Notes: generated from the letters alone by a model not told the origin. 64,000 nt of DNA from JBKCUI01 sp052161605 (GCA_052161605.1 CP197409.1); one strand, 5' to 3'. Shown: positions 26,107 to 34,949, counted from the first letter of the stretch. Program-made: numbers and translations.

Positions 26107-27009
26107 CTAAGTCGGTGCCTCGATGCGTCCACCGCCAGTAAAGTCGTCGAAGATGTTGATATCTGGAATGCGAGGTGGCTTCTTAAAAATCGGAGTCGCC
26201 CGAATGTTCTTTAAGACATCCCACATGCTGTCGGGCCGATCCTCCGGCTTCTTTGCCATGAGTCGCTTTAGCAAGTTATTAAAATCGGGTGAGACATTAT
26301 CGTTATTTACCAACACCGAAGGGATCTGAGCCGAAAGGTGCTTGCTAAGAAGCTCATTAGGACTAACACCGGTGAAGGGGGGCTTGCCGACCAACAACTC
26401 ATAGATCATGCACCCGAGCGAGTAAATGTCGCTGCGTCCATCCAGTCTTTGACCTCGAATTTGCTCGGGGGACATATACGATCGCGTCCCTTCGACTTTG
26501 CTTCCGCCTCCAAAGAATCGGCCGATACCCGTCTTGACCTTCTTGGCGATTGTAAAGTCGATCAACTTCACCAGCCAATCTCTTCCCAGCAGCAAGTTGT
26601 CCGGCTTAACGTCGCAGTGCACATATCCTTTGCTGTGAAAGTAATACAACGCTTCGACACTCTGCTCGACAATCGATTGCATTTTAAAAGCAATCGGCTC
26701 AGGGCCACGTCGCAACGCTTGCTTCAAGTTCATTTCACTAAACAGTTCGAGAACCAAAAAATGAAAGCCTGACTCGACGCGATACTCGACCAGCTTGATG
26801 ATATTTTTGTGGTTCAGCGTGCAAGCAATTTCGTACTCATGCTTGAGGAAGCCAATCTCCTCTTTGTTGCCCAGCTGCTCAGGACGGATAACCTTGAGCG
26901 CATAGCGGTTCCCATCATCCTTGACTGCCTCCCAAACTTGGCACGTACTGCCGAGCCGAATCAAGCGTGTCAGCCGATAAGGACCTAAAAAATCTCGCGA
27001 TTTCGACAT
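26107..27009 (-). CDS. Atypical Ser/Thr protein kinase
   Basis: 300 residues, nearly all kinase domain, no membrane segment. The glycine loop is degenerate (RLIRLGSTCQVWEAVK lacks the usual second and third Gly). The Lys (YALKVI) and helix-C Glu (LKHEYEIACTLNH) are present. The catalytic loop reads YVHCDVKPDNLLL, with Cys in place of the Arg of HRD, and the metal-binding motif is DFT rather than DFG. GTRSYMSPEQIRG and DGRSDIYSLGCMIYELLVG are standard. As a non-RD kinase it may not need activation-loop phosphorylation. The ATG at 27009 is preferred over the TTG at 27012. It starts 55 bp upstream of accA on the same strand. Confidence 0.88.
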   Translation of the reverse strand: MSKSRDFLGPYRLTRLIRLGSTCQVWEAVKDDGNRYALKVIRPEQLGNKEEIGFLKHEYEIACTLNHKNIIKLVEYRVESGFHFLVLELFSEMNLKQALRRGPEPIAFKMQSIVEQSVEALYYFHSKGYVHCDVKPDNLLLGRDWLVKLIDFTIAKKVKTGIGRFFGGGSKVEGTRSYMSPEQIRGQRLDGRSDIYSLGCMIYELLVGKPPFTGVSPNELLSKHLSAQIPSVLVNNDNVSPDFNNLLKRLMAKKPEDRPDSMWDVLKNIRATPIFKKPPRIPDINIFDDFTGGGRIEAPT

Positions 27010-27179
27010 CAATCCGCCTTGAATGACAAGCGGACCGTTGCCCCCCTGCCCTGCCCTGAAAAGTACCTAAAAGTCGTAAAAACCGAGGTAATGCCGGTTT
27101 GAAGATCCTCAAGCCTAGCAACACCATCCAGGTAGTACTATAAGCAAAATCCCCCCAGGCGGAAAGGTTTATCTGAGGC

Positions 27180-30100
27180 CTATCTCGACCGCAGAAGGTA
27201 CGCGAGCAGGTCAGCCATTGCCTGTTTATCAAGCTGGTTTTCTAGCCCTTCTGGCATGAGCGAGGTCCGCGAGCTTCTCATTTCGACAATCTCCGAACGG
27301 CTAACCGTGTCTCGAAAACCTCCTCCACGAGTCAGAGTTACGCTGTCCGACGTTTCCGATTCCAGCATGCCGGTCAGGGTCCTGTCATCGCTCGTTAGGA
27401 TGTTGTAGCTCAAGTACATCGGGTTAACCTCCTTGTTCGGATCCAGCACATGCTCCAAAATCGCCTCCGCACCGCGATACCGAAAGGCTGCCAAGCTGGG
27501 ACCAATTTCGTAGCCCGTGCCGTCGAGTTGGTGGCAGGCAGAACAGGCCTTCAAAAAGTGCTTTTTCCCTTCTACATGATCCCCAACCAAAGCAAGCGAT
27601 TCGCGGTAGTCATCGATAACTGCCACGCGATCCTGCCTGTTGACAGAAAGCCCCCCTGCGACCAAGTACCTTACCCGTTGACTGGGATGATTCTGTAAAG
27701 CCAACCGCTGGGAAGCCGAAAACTCCTCCCAAGCCAAATCTCCTTGCTTGACTCTCTCCAACAAAATGCTGAGCCACTCCTCTCGCCGGATGAGCATGTC
27801 AATCACGCGAGACCGCACCTGTGGAGAAAGCACGCGTACCTGATCCAGCGTCCCGGTAGCGACCAACTCGTTTTGGTACCGCCCCAAAAACTCCAGTGCA
27901 GCCATTTGCAACTCGAGCGGACTCGAGGGAAACAACGACAGACATTGCCTAATGACCTCTCCCTCCTCGGCCCATCTCATCTCCTTTAACGCTTCCAGCC
28001 GTTCGGCAATCGGACGGTCGGAGTCAAGAAGCACTTGCACGGATCGCTGTATCAACATCTGACTCTGCCGAAGCAGTTCGGGATAGCTCTTTAATAAGTT
28101 TGCATCGTATCGAAATCGCTCTGCCAGCCCCATGAGCACCCCTGACATTACAGCTTCGTCAGAAAGCGTGATCTGCTCGGAACCACCCTCGATGGAAAGC
28201 CCCCCTGCCCTGCCCCATTCTTTGTCCAGGGCTGTTAACGCATCTTCCATAGCTACGCGAGCAAAACAATACCCCAACAACTCCCACGACTTTGCGGACG
28301 CTTTTCCGTCCTCTCGTTTATTGCTTCCCCCCTGCCCCGCCCCGCGAGCCAGCATTCGTTCGCTCAAGTACTCCTTCATGAACGCTTCTGCCACCGATCC
28401 AACTAGATTCCCAACAGCAGCCCTATTCGCATCCCTGTTTGCCGAAGCGTGAAACGACATCGCATCGCTCGACACACTTGTAAGCAGTTCGCGGATCGAC
28501 TCCGACCGAGCAGAAGAATCGTCAGCAGTCTCTGGAAGCAAGCTCATCGTCAAAGCCAACTGAAATCGGACTCGTTCATCCGAATCACTTGCTAGACGAT
28601 ACAGTTCCTGCCGAACCGTAAGGTTGCCTTTCGCAGGCGCCTCGAGTAATCGTATCGAAGCGATTCGAACCTCCGGGTCTCTATGCATGAGCCAAACATC
28701 GAGCTGGGCAGGAATCCGCCCCGCACCTGCCAACAAACTCAAGCGATCCAGCCCCCCTGCCCTGCCCTCTTCCGAAAGTGGAAATGCCTCAACGGCGTTG
28801 AGGACTAGCTCCCTCGCTGCCGCATCAGATGAGCCAGAGAGTTTTTGGTGGAGTAATCGGCGCGCCGTTTCACGATGCCATCCGTTGGGATGGTCTAAAG
28901 TCTCCACCAGCCTCTCCAACGAATAGGCACTCAAATCATGGCTGTATTGCACCGATCGGCCGGCTTGCCGCACGCGATAGATACGCCCCTTGTCGCGTCC
29001 ACTCGTTAAATCAATGTGCTGCTTAATGGAAGCCGGCAATGATTGGGGATGCTCAACGACTTCGCGATAGAAGTCAAGAATATAGAGACAACCGTCCGGC
29101 CCATTCTCGATTTGCACCGGGCGAAACCATACATCAGAGGATGCGATAAACTCCGATTCCGCATCGATACGATCCCCTTGCCAGCCGATACCGCTACGAG
29201 AGAGTCTCTTGCGATGCACCAGATTGCTTCCCACATCGGCAACAAAGACTTGCCCATACAAGTCAGGCATTTGATCTCCTCGGTATACCATAACACCAGT
29301 TGCACCGGTGAAGTAGCCGCTCGCTCGTCCGCCCCCTTCCAACAATCCGGGAGCAACTCCCGACAAACGTAAATTCGTGCGGAGAATTCGCCACGGCTCG
29401 ACATCGCTTAACCGGAACACCTCGGCTTGCGGGCCGTCGGTCGCGATGCTTCGTCTCGCTGGTGGCAAAGGAATCAGTTTGTTGCTGGCTTCGTAACGTT
29501 GCTCATAGAAATATTCCTGGAGATTATCGCTGTTGTGACAAGTAAACCGATTGCTATACACATCGAACGCCATCCCATGCTGCCCTCCACCAAACTCGGA
29601 ACGCAGATCGAGCCTGACCGGATCGAAGGAAAAGTCGCGACCATTAACTGCTAAAGGTTCAACATCTAGCTGCGCCGAAGTCTGGATCGATCCGCCAGAG
29701 ACACTGGTCTGACCATAAATCCGATTGTCCAATCCCCAGCGAAAGCTGTTTACCAAGCCTTGTACGTTTCCTCGCCCAAAACCCGTAAAGATGGTCTTTT
29801 TGACATCCGCGACACCGTCACCGTTGGAATCCTTCAAGAAAAGAATATCAGGTGCTGCCGCCACAAAAACACCTTGTTCAAAGCAAATGATGGCTGTCGG
29901 CCAGGACAAACCTGACGCGAACACCGTACTGGTTTCGTAGAAACCGTCACCGTCTTCGTCCTCCAGTAGCTTGATAACCCCCAAGCTTTCTGTGGCTTGC
30001 TCGGAGTAATCGATCATCTCTACCACATACATGCGTGATCGCTCGTCGAAAGTGATTGCAACAGGATCAACCACTTGAGGCTCGCACGCGACTAGCTCGA

Positions 30101-30314
30101 GCTCGTAGCCAGGCTTGAGCACCGTTTTCTTCATGGAATCCATCGCTGACAAAGGGGGGATTCTTGGCAGTTCGCTCGCGAAAACAACTTGGTCGGGAGC
30201 GGTTTGCCCCCCCTGCCCTGCCCCGCCGAGCCCCTGACCGGTGGACACGTTAGCAACGCCCAGACAGAAAACAAAACTAGTTACGAATCGCAAGAATGTG
30301 TCGTGGAATATCAT
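27180..30314 (-). CDS. PVC-type membrane-bound dehydrogenase / HEAT / cytochrome c protein
   Basis: 1044 residues with a signal peptide (FVTSFVFCLGVANVSTGQ). Residues about 60-420 form a beta-propeller dehydrogenase-like domain (PGYELELVACEPQVVDPVAI; FDERSRMYVVEMIDYSEQ; GPDGCLYILDFYREVVEHP). The middle is HEAT-like helices (DPEVRIASIRLLEAPAKG). The C-terminal 130 residues are a Planctomycete/Verrucomicrobium heme-binding domain with one CSACH heme site near 920, followed by YEIGPSLAAFRYRG and NKEVNPMYLSY. Likely a periplasmic electron-transfer oxidase with unknown substrate. Four KOPS-like loci lie inside it, read in two frames as AGQGG (near residue 35 and in the middle) and GRAGG. Confidence 0.88.
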   Translation of the reverse strand: MIFHDTFLRFVTSFVFCLGVANVSTGQGLGGAGQGGQTAPDQVVFASELPRIPPLSAMDSMKKTVLKPGYELELVACEPQVVDPVAITFDERSRMYVVEMIDYSEQATESLGVIKLLEDEDGDGFYETSTVFASGLSWPTAIICFEQGVFVAAAPDILFLKDSNGDGVADVKKTIFTGFGRGNVQGLVNSFRWGLDNRIYGQTSVSGGSIQTSAQLDVEPLAVNGRDFSFDPVRLDLRSEFGGGQHGMAFDVYSNRFTCHNSDNLQEYFYEQRYEASNKLIPLPPARRSIATDGPQAEVFRLSDVEPWRILRTNLRLSGVAPGLLEGGGRASGYFTGATGVMVYRGDQMPDLYGQVFVADVGSNLVHRKRLSRSGIGWQGDRIDAESEFIASSDVWFRPVQIENGPDGCLYILDFYREVVEHPQSLPASIKQHIDLTSGRDKGRIYRVRQAGRSVQYSHDLSAYSLERLVETLDHPNGWHRETARRLLHQKLSGSSDAAARELVLNAVEAFPLSEEGRAGGLDRLSLLAGAGRIPAQLDVWLMHRDPEVRIASIRLLEAPAKGNLTVRQELYRLASDSDERVRFQLALTMSLLPETADDSSARSESIRELLTSVSSDAMSFHASANRDANRAAVGNLVGSVAEAFMKEYLSERMLARGAGQGGSNKREDGKASAKSWELLGYCFARVAMEDALTALDKEWGRAGGLSIEGGSEQITLSDEAVMSGVLMGLAERFRYDANLLKSYPELLRQSQMLIQRSVQVLLDSDRPIAERLEALKEMRWAEEGEVIRQCLSLFPSSPLELQMAALEFLGRYQNELVATGTLDQVRVLSPQVRSRVIDMLIRREEWLSILLERVKQGDLAWEEFSASQRLALQNHPSQRVRYLVAGGLSVNRQDRVAVIDDYRESLALVGDHVEGKKHFLKACSACHQLDGTGYEIGPSLAAFRYRGAEAILEHVLDPNKEVNPMYLSYNILTSDDRTLTGMLESETSDSVTLTRGGGFRDTVSRSEIVEMRSSRTSLMPEGLENQLDKQAMADLLAYLLRSR

Positions 30315-30565
30315 GAGTCGTCATAACTTCGGTCGGTGGGATCCACACAAATTGGAGTGTGCACCTCTATTCTACGACAGAACTGGGATGCAATTCGGCT
30401 TTCGCGCGGGGAGCCGGCCGAAAAAGTGGGGTAAACTACAAACGCCCCGATTGGTGACTTTTTGGGCCTGGGTTATTGGTTAGAAAGCTCGATGCCATCG
30501 AACCTTTGTCGACTGCCATTCCGTGGAAATCTTTTGTTAGGCACACGAACGAAAACCGAACCGCC

Positions 30566-31225
30566 ATGTCAGAAATGCTCCCACGTTCCGTTTCCTTCCT
30601 CAAAGCAACCGCAATCGGGGGGCTCGTTTTTCTACTACCTATCGTGGCTGTCGCTTTCGTTCTCAGCTACGTGTTTCAGGTAGCGCAGCAAACGTATAAA
30701 GCAATCGACCCTTTGCTTCCCGATTTTTTTCATTCGAGCTTTGGTGTTGCGGTGCTCTTTTTAGGGGGCGTTGCAGGGGTTGTCGTCGCATGCTTCGCCT
30801 CAGGCCTTGTCGCAACCAGATCGATCGCCAGAGAAGGCAATCAATGGATCGAAAACAATCTTCTAAAGGTATTTCCCAAATATGCGATTTATAAGGAATT
30901 GCTTGCGGGCACGCTCAGCGGTGACCTGCATTCTCCCACGATGAAGCCGGTCTACATCGAGCATCAGGGCTATCTGCGGCTCGCATTTGAGACCAATCGT
31001 CAATCAGATGGCAGGGTTACTGTCTATATGCCCGGTTCGCCAGACCCTTGGAACGGATTCTTGGCTCTCGTACTTGCCGATCAGGTTAAATCGGCGGGTC
31101 TTTCCTTTGCCGAAGCGGTCAGTCAGTTGGAACAGATGGGGCGTGTCACTAATTCTTCTTTCGAGGAACAGCAATGCGATCAACCTTCGGACTCATCTCG
31201 TCATTCAACTGGCGGTAACGGTTGA
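30566..31225 (+). CDS. DUF502 family membrane protein
   Basis: 219 residues from the ATG at 30566; upstream non-ATG starts would extend it without adding domain sequence. Two transmembrane segments: ATAIGGLVFLLPIVAVAFVL and VAVLFLGGVAGVVVACFASG. The family signatures follow, with VFPKYAIYKELLAGTLSGD, VYIEHQGYLRLAFET, VTVYMPGSPDPWNGFLALV and a final helix. DUF502 has no settled role. Its 3' end overlaps the 3' end of the convergent Cys/Pro-rich gene by 77 bp. The 250 bp before it show no gene. Confidence 0.82.
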   Translation: MSEMLPRSVSFLKATAIGGLVFLLPIVAVAFVLSYVFQVAQQTYKAIDPLLPDFFHSSFGVAVLFLGGVAGVVVACFASGLVATRSIAREGNQWIENNLLKVFPKYAIYKELLAGTLSGDLHSPTMKPVYIEHQGYLRLAFETNRQSDGRVTVYMPGSPDPWNGFLALVLADQVKSAGLSFAEAVSQLEQMGRVTNSSFEEQQCDQPSDSSRHSTGGNG

Positions 31226-32357
31226 TCACTGCTGGTTTCGTTACAACAGGCGGCGGTTCTACCACGACTCGCACGTCGTCATCGTGCGGAGTCGGCAGCA
31301 ATTTTGGCCGCGGGGCAACACCGTCGACCGTGCTGATTCTCAGCGGGTTGGCCATCTCACCGGAGGACAAACGCACACCGTTCATGCGATCTCGTTTGCC
31401 TCTCCAACTCGCATCATCTTTGAATGGGTCGATCAATACGTCAGGGATCTCGTCCTGAGCTTCAGGCAAGGCCGGTGGAAGTATTGGAGTCGAGAGCTCG
31501 CGAGGTCGGGTTTCAAAGTCATCGGAAGGAGTCGGAATCAAATTTGGACGATCGCCGACGGAATTTCCGTGATTGCTGGGGAGTGGAACGGGTGGAGACA
31601 GAGGCCTCGAAAGTCGGCTATCCGTAGATTGTGGCGTGCTTGTCTCCAAAGGTGGAACCTGGGGAGCAGGTGCAACAACTGGTTTTTCCATCCGAGGTGC
31701 CGCACCCGGCTGGTCACTCAGCTTTCCTAATGCCTGAAGATCCTGAGGCTTGTCCGGGAACATCGGTGCACCCTCGTGGCCCCCATTCGAGCCCCCCTGC
31801 CCTGCCCTGTCATTCCGTGTGGAGTTCTCGGTTGTAAAGGGTTGGCCAAATGTCGCACCCTGCCTGCGTGATATTGTGTCGGACACACCGAATGGGACAC
31901 TAGGTCCGCAACCACAAGCCGGAATGCCAGCTCCTCGACTATAACCAAGGGATTCGCACCCAGAAGTCGCCGCACCCGCAGCGTGATGGTTCGCTCCCCC
32001 AACGGAGCAGCAAGCACAAGAGCTATTCCCCGACGCTTCGTATTCGATCTGGTCGCCGATTTGATCGAGCCGGCGGAGAATCTTTTCCGCGAAAGAAAGT
32101 GAGCGTGGACGAACGCAGACGGCGGTTGGAACTGCCGGAACTTTTCCAGGGTTTTGGGGGATTCCGCAACCGCAACTTGAACAAGACGACTCCACTCCGC
32201 ACGTTGGAAACGGCTTATCACAACTCGAAAAGGCCTGTTGCCCGTAGGTCGTCGAAGGCAAGGACACGAGGACTGCAAGGGTCGACGCCGCACTAACTGC
32301 TTTGAGCAAACTAGCGAAGTGACGACGTCGCAACAGGGATTCTTGTGGCACGGTCAT
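31149..32357 (-). CDS. Secreted Cys-rich and Pro-rich protein of unknown function
   Basis: 402 residues. A signal peptide (LLKAVSAASTLAVLVSLPST, cut near TYG/QQ) precedes a Cys-rich part (CDKPFPTCGVESSCSSCGCG; SCACCSVGG; CGCGPSVPFG) with 15 or so cysteines in 150 residues. The rest is low complexity, rich in Pro, Ser and Asp, with short repeats of the type RPNLIPTPSDDF / RPKLLPTPHDDD. This looks like a planctomycete cell-surface or envelope protein cross-linked by disulfides, which is inference. A doubled KOPS-like motif gives DRAGQGGSNG. I do not recognise a family. Confidence 0.6.
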   Translation of the reverse strand: MTVPQESLLRRRHFASLLKAVSAASTLAVLVSLPSTTYGQQAFSSCDKPFPTCGVESSCSSCGCGIPQNPGKVPAVPTAVCVRPRSLSFAEKILRRLDQIGDQIEYEASGNSSCACCSVGGANHHAAGAATSGCESLGYSRGAGIPACGCGPSVPFGVSDTISRRQGATFGQPFTTENSTRNDRAGQGGSNGGHEGAPMFPDKPQDLQALGKLSDQPGAAPRMEKPVVAPAPQVPPLETSTPQSTDSRLSRPLSPPVPLPSNHGNSVGDRPNLIPTPSDDFETRPRELSTPILPPALPEAQDEIPDVLIDPFKDDASWRGKRDRMNGVRLSSGEMANPLRISTVDGVAPRPKLLPTPHDDDVRVVVEPPPVVTKPAVINRYRQLNDEMSPKVDRIAVPRKKN

Positions 32358-32723
32358 TCGAGTCTTTCACCAGGTAGAATGAAGGAATTCATGGCCAGGG
32401 AATGTCGATGCCGCACGGCATAAACCAGGAAATCTCACCCCCTTCCTAACAAGTTATCGAGTCGTTGCGGTCGGAATCCTCAGAGCTTTCCGAATAACCA
32501 ACAGACTTTGCCCAGACTGCCTATTTTCCAGACCAGATAAAGGTGTCTCCGTCACGATCCATCAAAAAATGTGGATCACCAAGTGCGACTCGAGTCCTGG
32601 CAGACCAAGTTCGAGGGTCCGGACAATGGTTGGCGCTCATTGAAGGGCCTTGCACAGGGAAGTTGGAGGAAAAAAGGGATCGGAAATTGATGCTAAACCG
32701 GTAATCCGCGACCTGATTTTCCA

Positions 32724-32751
32724 TTGACGGAAACAGCCCATGTCCGATACT
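32724..32751 (+). promoter_or_regulatory. Candidate sigma70 promoter for rpsB-tsf
   Basis: TTGACG (32724-32729), a 16-bp spacer, GATACT (32746-32751). Three to five positions match each consensus box. It is about 150 bp before the rpsB ATG, leaving a leader long enough for control. The rest of 32358-32902 holds no convincing gene; the 67-residue minus frame there lacks family features. Confidence 0.45.
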
Positions 32752-32823
32752 TTCGATCTTGAAGTTTTACGGGCGGGACAGTCTCGCTCGTGCCACACAT
32801 AAACGCATCGGAAAAAACACTGA

Positions 32824-32846
32824 AGGGCTAAGCGAAAGCAAGCCCT
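32824..32846 (+). promoter_or_regulatory. Hairpin with GAAA tetraloop in the rpsB leader
   Basis: AGGGCT (32824-32829) pairs with AGCCCT (32841-32846), and inside is GC-GAAA-GC, a GNRA tetraloop. It lies about 56 bp before the rpsB start. S2 leaders in other bacteria carry autoregulatory structures, so this may be the S2-binding element; that is inference. Confidence 0.35.
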
Positions 32847-32902
32847 GTGCCCTCTCTTGGCCGGGAGTCGCATGGTGAGGATGCAAAGAAAGAGGAGTCA
32901 TT

Positions 32903-33679
32903 ATGGCCAACGAACTAGTAGAGAAACTTATCGAAGCTGGTGCACACTTTGGGCACAGGGTTAGTCGCTGGAACCCGAAAATGGAGCCGTACATTTACGG
33001 CCGCAAGAATCTGATTCACATCATCGACATCCGCGAAACGCTTCGCGGCATGTTGCGAGCGAAAAAATATCTGAGCCAAGTCACCGCTCAAGGATCGCTT
33101 GTATTGTTCGTTGGGACCAAGCGTCAGGCTTCTGAAGTGATCCAGCGAGAATCGACTCGTTGTGGAATGCCGTTCGTTAGCGAGCGATGGCTAGGGGGAG
33201 CATTGACCAACTTTCGTACCATTCGCGACCGAATGAAGAGACTGGACGAGCTGGAGGCTATCATCAACGGAGAGGGAATCAACGGTTATTCGAAGAAGAT
33301 GCAATCGTCTCTCAATCGAGAGTACCGAAAAATCTACCGCAACCTAAATGGTCTTCGATTGCTTAACCGGGTTCCCGAGTGCATGGTGATCGTCGATCCC
33401 AAGAAGGAAAAGAACGCCGTTCGCGAGGCAAAGGCCTTGGGGATCACGACGGTCGCTCTAATCGACACCGACTGCGACCCGACACAGATCGACCTCCCGA
33501 TCCCAGGTAACGACGACGGTATTCGCTCGATCGATTTGATCATCAAGCAACTAGCCGACGCGGTTTTGGCTGGTCGTGCAGAAAATCCAGAACAGCAAAA
33601 GAACGTAGCTGCTCAAGGTGGCGCGACTCAAAGTGATATTACGGCCGAGATGGCAGCCAAGGCTGACGCGATGGCTTAA
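32903..33679 (+). CDS. rpsB: 30S ribosomal protein S2
   Basis: 258 residues. It starts MANELVEKLIEAGAHFGHRV and SRWNPKMEPYIYGRKNLIHI, with FVGTKRQASEVI, GMPFVSERWLGGALTNFRTI, PECMVIVDPKKEKNAVREA and TDCDPTQIDLPIPGNDDGIR, all core S2 stretches. The C-terminal 25 residues are Gln/Ala-rich. An AGAGGAG ribosome-binding site is just upstream of the ATG. It is followed by tsf in the order usual in bacteria, with a 114-bp gap holding an attenuator-like hairpin. Confidence 0.97.
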   Translation: MANELVEKLIEAGAHFGHRVSRWNPKMEPYIYGRKNLIHIIDIRETLRGMLRAKKYLSQVTAQGSLVLFVGTKRQASEVIQRESTRCGMPFVSERWLGGALTNFRTIRDRMKRLDELEAIINGEGINGYSKKMQSSLNREYRKIYRNLNGLRLLNRVPECMVIVDPKKEKNAVREAKALGITTVALIDTDCDPTQIDLPIPGNDDGIRSIDLIIKQLADAVLAGRAENPEQQKNVAAQGGATQSDITAEMAAKADAMA

Positions 33680-33719
33680 TCGCCAGTTTCGCCTGAATCG
33701 CTTCTTGAATAACAACAGC

Positions 33720-33752
33720 ACGTCGGGCTCTCGAGCTCGACGTCAGTTTTTT
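33720..33752 (+). terminator. Attenuator-like hairpin between rpsB and tsf
   Basis: ACGTCGGGCT (33720-33729) pairs with AGCTCGACGT (33734-33743) allowing one G-U, then a run of six T follows after CAG. A partial terminator here would let rpsB be made in excess of tsf, as known in other bacteria. Confidence 0.55.
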
Positions 33753-33793
33753 ACAGGCCAGTTTTTTCAATAGTTTTTGAGGAATAACAAACG

Positions 33794-34774
33794 ATGTCGA
33801 CGATTTCAGCAAGTGATGTAGCAGAACTACGCAAGCAGACTGGCGCAGGTCTGATGGACTGCAAAAAAGCTCTCCAGGAGTCCAATGGGGATTATGAAGG
33901 AGCGCTAGACTACCTTCGTAAGAAGGGCCAAAAAGTCGCGGAGAAGCGAGCGGATAAGTCTGCCTCCGAAGGGTGTGTTGTTACCGCCCTCGATTCCACC
34001 AAGACCACCGGCGTCGTCATGGCTCTGTGCTGCGAAACCGACTTCGTTGCGAAGAACGACGGCTTTATCGACCTTGCCAAGTCCTTGGTCCAAATGGCTC
34101 TCGACAACAAAGTCGAAAATGCAGAGCAACTCGGAGCACTTTCTATCGACGGCATGACCGTGGCTGAGAAGCTTGTAGATCAAACCGGCAAGACCGGTGA
34201 AAAGATTGTCGTATCGGAACTCTACAAAGTAACCGGTGAAAAGCTCTCTAGCTACATCCATGCGGGAAGCAAGATCGGCGTTCTGCTTTCCTTCAAGGAT
34301 GGCGGCAAGGCTGGCGGAGACGAGTTCTTCCGAGGTGTTGCCATGCACATCGCCGCGATGAAACCCTCCATTCTGAACTACACCGAGTTCGATGCTGAGT
34401 ACGTCGCAAAGGAAACAGAGTCCATGATCAGCCAGATCAAGATTGAGAACGAGGACCGAGCACGACTGGGCAAGCCTCTCAAAACGGTTCCACAGTTTGT
34501 CAGCCGGCTGCAACTAACCCCTGAGGCAATGAAAGCAGCCGAAGATGCGATCAAAGCAGAACTCCAAGCTGAGGGCAAACCGGAAAAGATTTGGGATAAG
34601 ATCGTGCCAGGAAAGCTGGATCGGTTTGTTGCCGACAACACCCTTCTCGATCAAGAAAAGTGCTTGCTCAATCAGTTCTACGTTCTGGACGAAACGAAGA
34701 CCGTAGACGCGGCCGTCAAAGCCTTTGCCGATGGAGCTGAGATCGTCGAATTCAAACGCGTTGCGATCGGCTAA
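33794..34774 (+). CDS. tsf: Translation elongation factor Ts
   Basis: 326 residues. N-terminal UBA-like part with the signature VAELRKQTGAGLMDCKKALQ and GDYEGALDYLRKKG, then CETDFVAKNDGFIDLAKSL, MHIAAMKPSILNYTEFD and a C-terminal IWDKIVPGKLDRF / LLDQ domain. It exchanges GDP for GTP on EF-Tu. The length is somewhat above the E. coli protein (283), with the added length between the two core repeats. It ends at a strong terminator. Confidence 0.97.
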   Translation: MSTISASDVAELRKQTGAGLMDCKKALQESNGDYEGALDYLRKKGQKVAEKRADKSASEGCVVTALDSTKTTGVVMALCCETDFVAKNDGFIDLAKSLVQMALDNKVENAEQLGALSIDGMTVAEKLVDQTGKTGEKIVVSELYKVTGEKLSSYIHAGSKIGVLLSFKDGGKAGGDEFFRGVAMHIAAMKPSILNYTEFDAEYVAKETESMISQIKIENEDRARLGKPLKTVPQFVSRLQLTPEAMKAAEDAIKAELQAEGKPEKIWDKIVPGKLDRFVADNTLLDQEKCLLNQFYVLDETKTVDAAVKAFADGAEIVEFKRVAIG

Positions 34775-34803
34775 TCTTCGGCGTTAAAAATTGATTCCAA
34801 ATG

Positions 34804-34830
34804 AACCGAGCTTAATCGCTCGGTTTTTTT
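34804..34830 (+). terminator. Intrinsic terminator after tsf
   Basis: AACCGAGC (34804-34811), loop TTAATC, GCTCGGTT (34818-34825) and a T-run to 34830. Perfect 8-bp stem. It marks the end of the rpsB-tsf transcript about 30 bp after the stop. Confidence 0.85.
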
Positions 34831-34898
34831 GTGCGTCATTCTAATGGTCTGCGTTCCCGAAAGACCACTCCGCCGTGTTCGAAGGAATCTTGCTCATT

Positions 34899-34949
34899 GT
34901 CAGCGAGCAACTAGAAATGCCCCAGTAACGAGCAAATAGGAATTGACCC
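34899..34949. repeat. IS21-like end fragment, left flank of the RHS island
   Basis: The 51 bp starting GTCAGCGAGCAACTAGAAAT and containing CAGTAACGAGCAAATAG then AATTGACCC are repeated at 38929-38979 in the same orientation with a few changes, and the part AACGAGCAAATA...TTGACCC recurs inverted at 39544-39566. The RHS reading frame begins directly at its edge. Confidence 0.7.

Larger units (their letters stand above)
24319..31807 (-). promoter_or_regulatory. Right array of KOPS-like octamers, pointing left
   Basis: Exact minus-strand GGGCAGGG copies (seen as CCCTGCCC on the plus strand) start at 24319, 24951, 27044, 27049, 28203, 28208, 28330, 28755, 28760, 30211, 30216, 31795 and 31800. I saw none in the opposite orientation right of 23.9 kb. 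The array mirrors the left one, so both sets point to about 23.9 kb. Spacer copies (24319, 24951, 27044) show that coding context is not needed. Confidence 0.75.

Noticed and set aside
15880..31807. GGGCAGGGCAGGGGGG as primarily a G-quadruplex element
   Set aside because: Several copies have enough G-tracts, but many do not, and a G4 role would not by itself explain strict polarity switching at dif. Kept only as an added property.
32521..32724. 67-residue minus-strand ORF upstream of rpsB
   Set aside because: No family features, and it overlaps the likely promoter region of rpsB.
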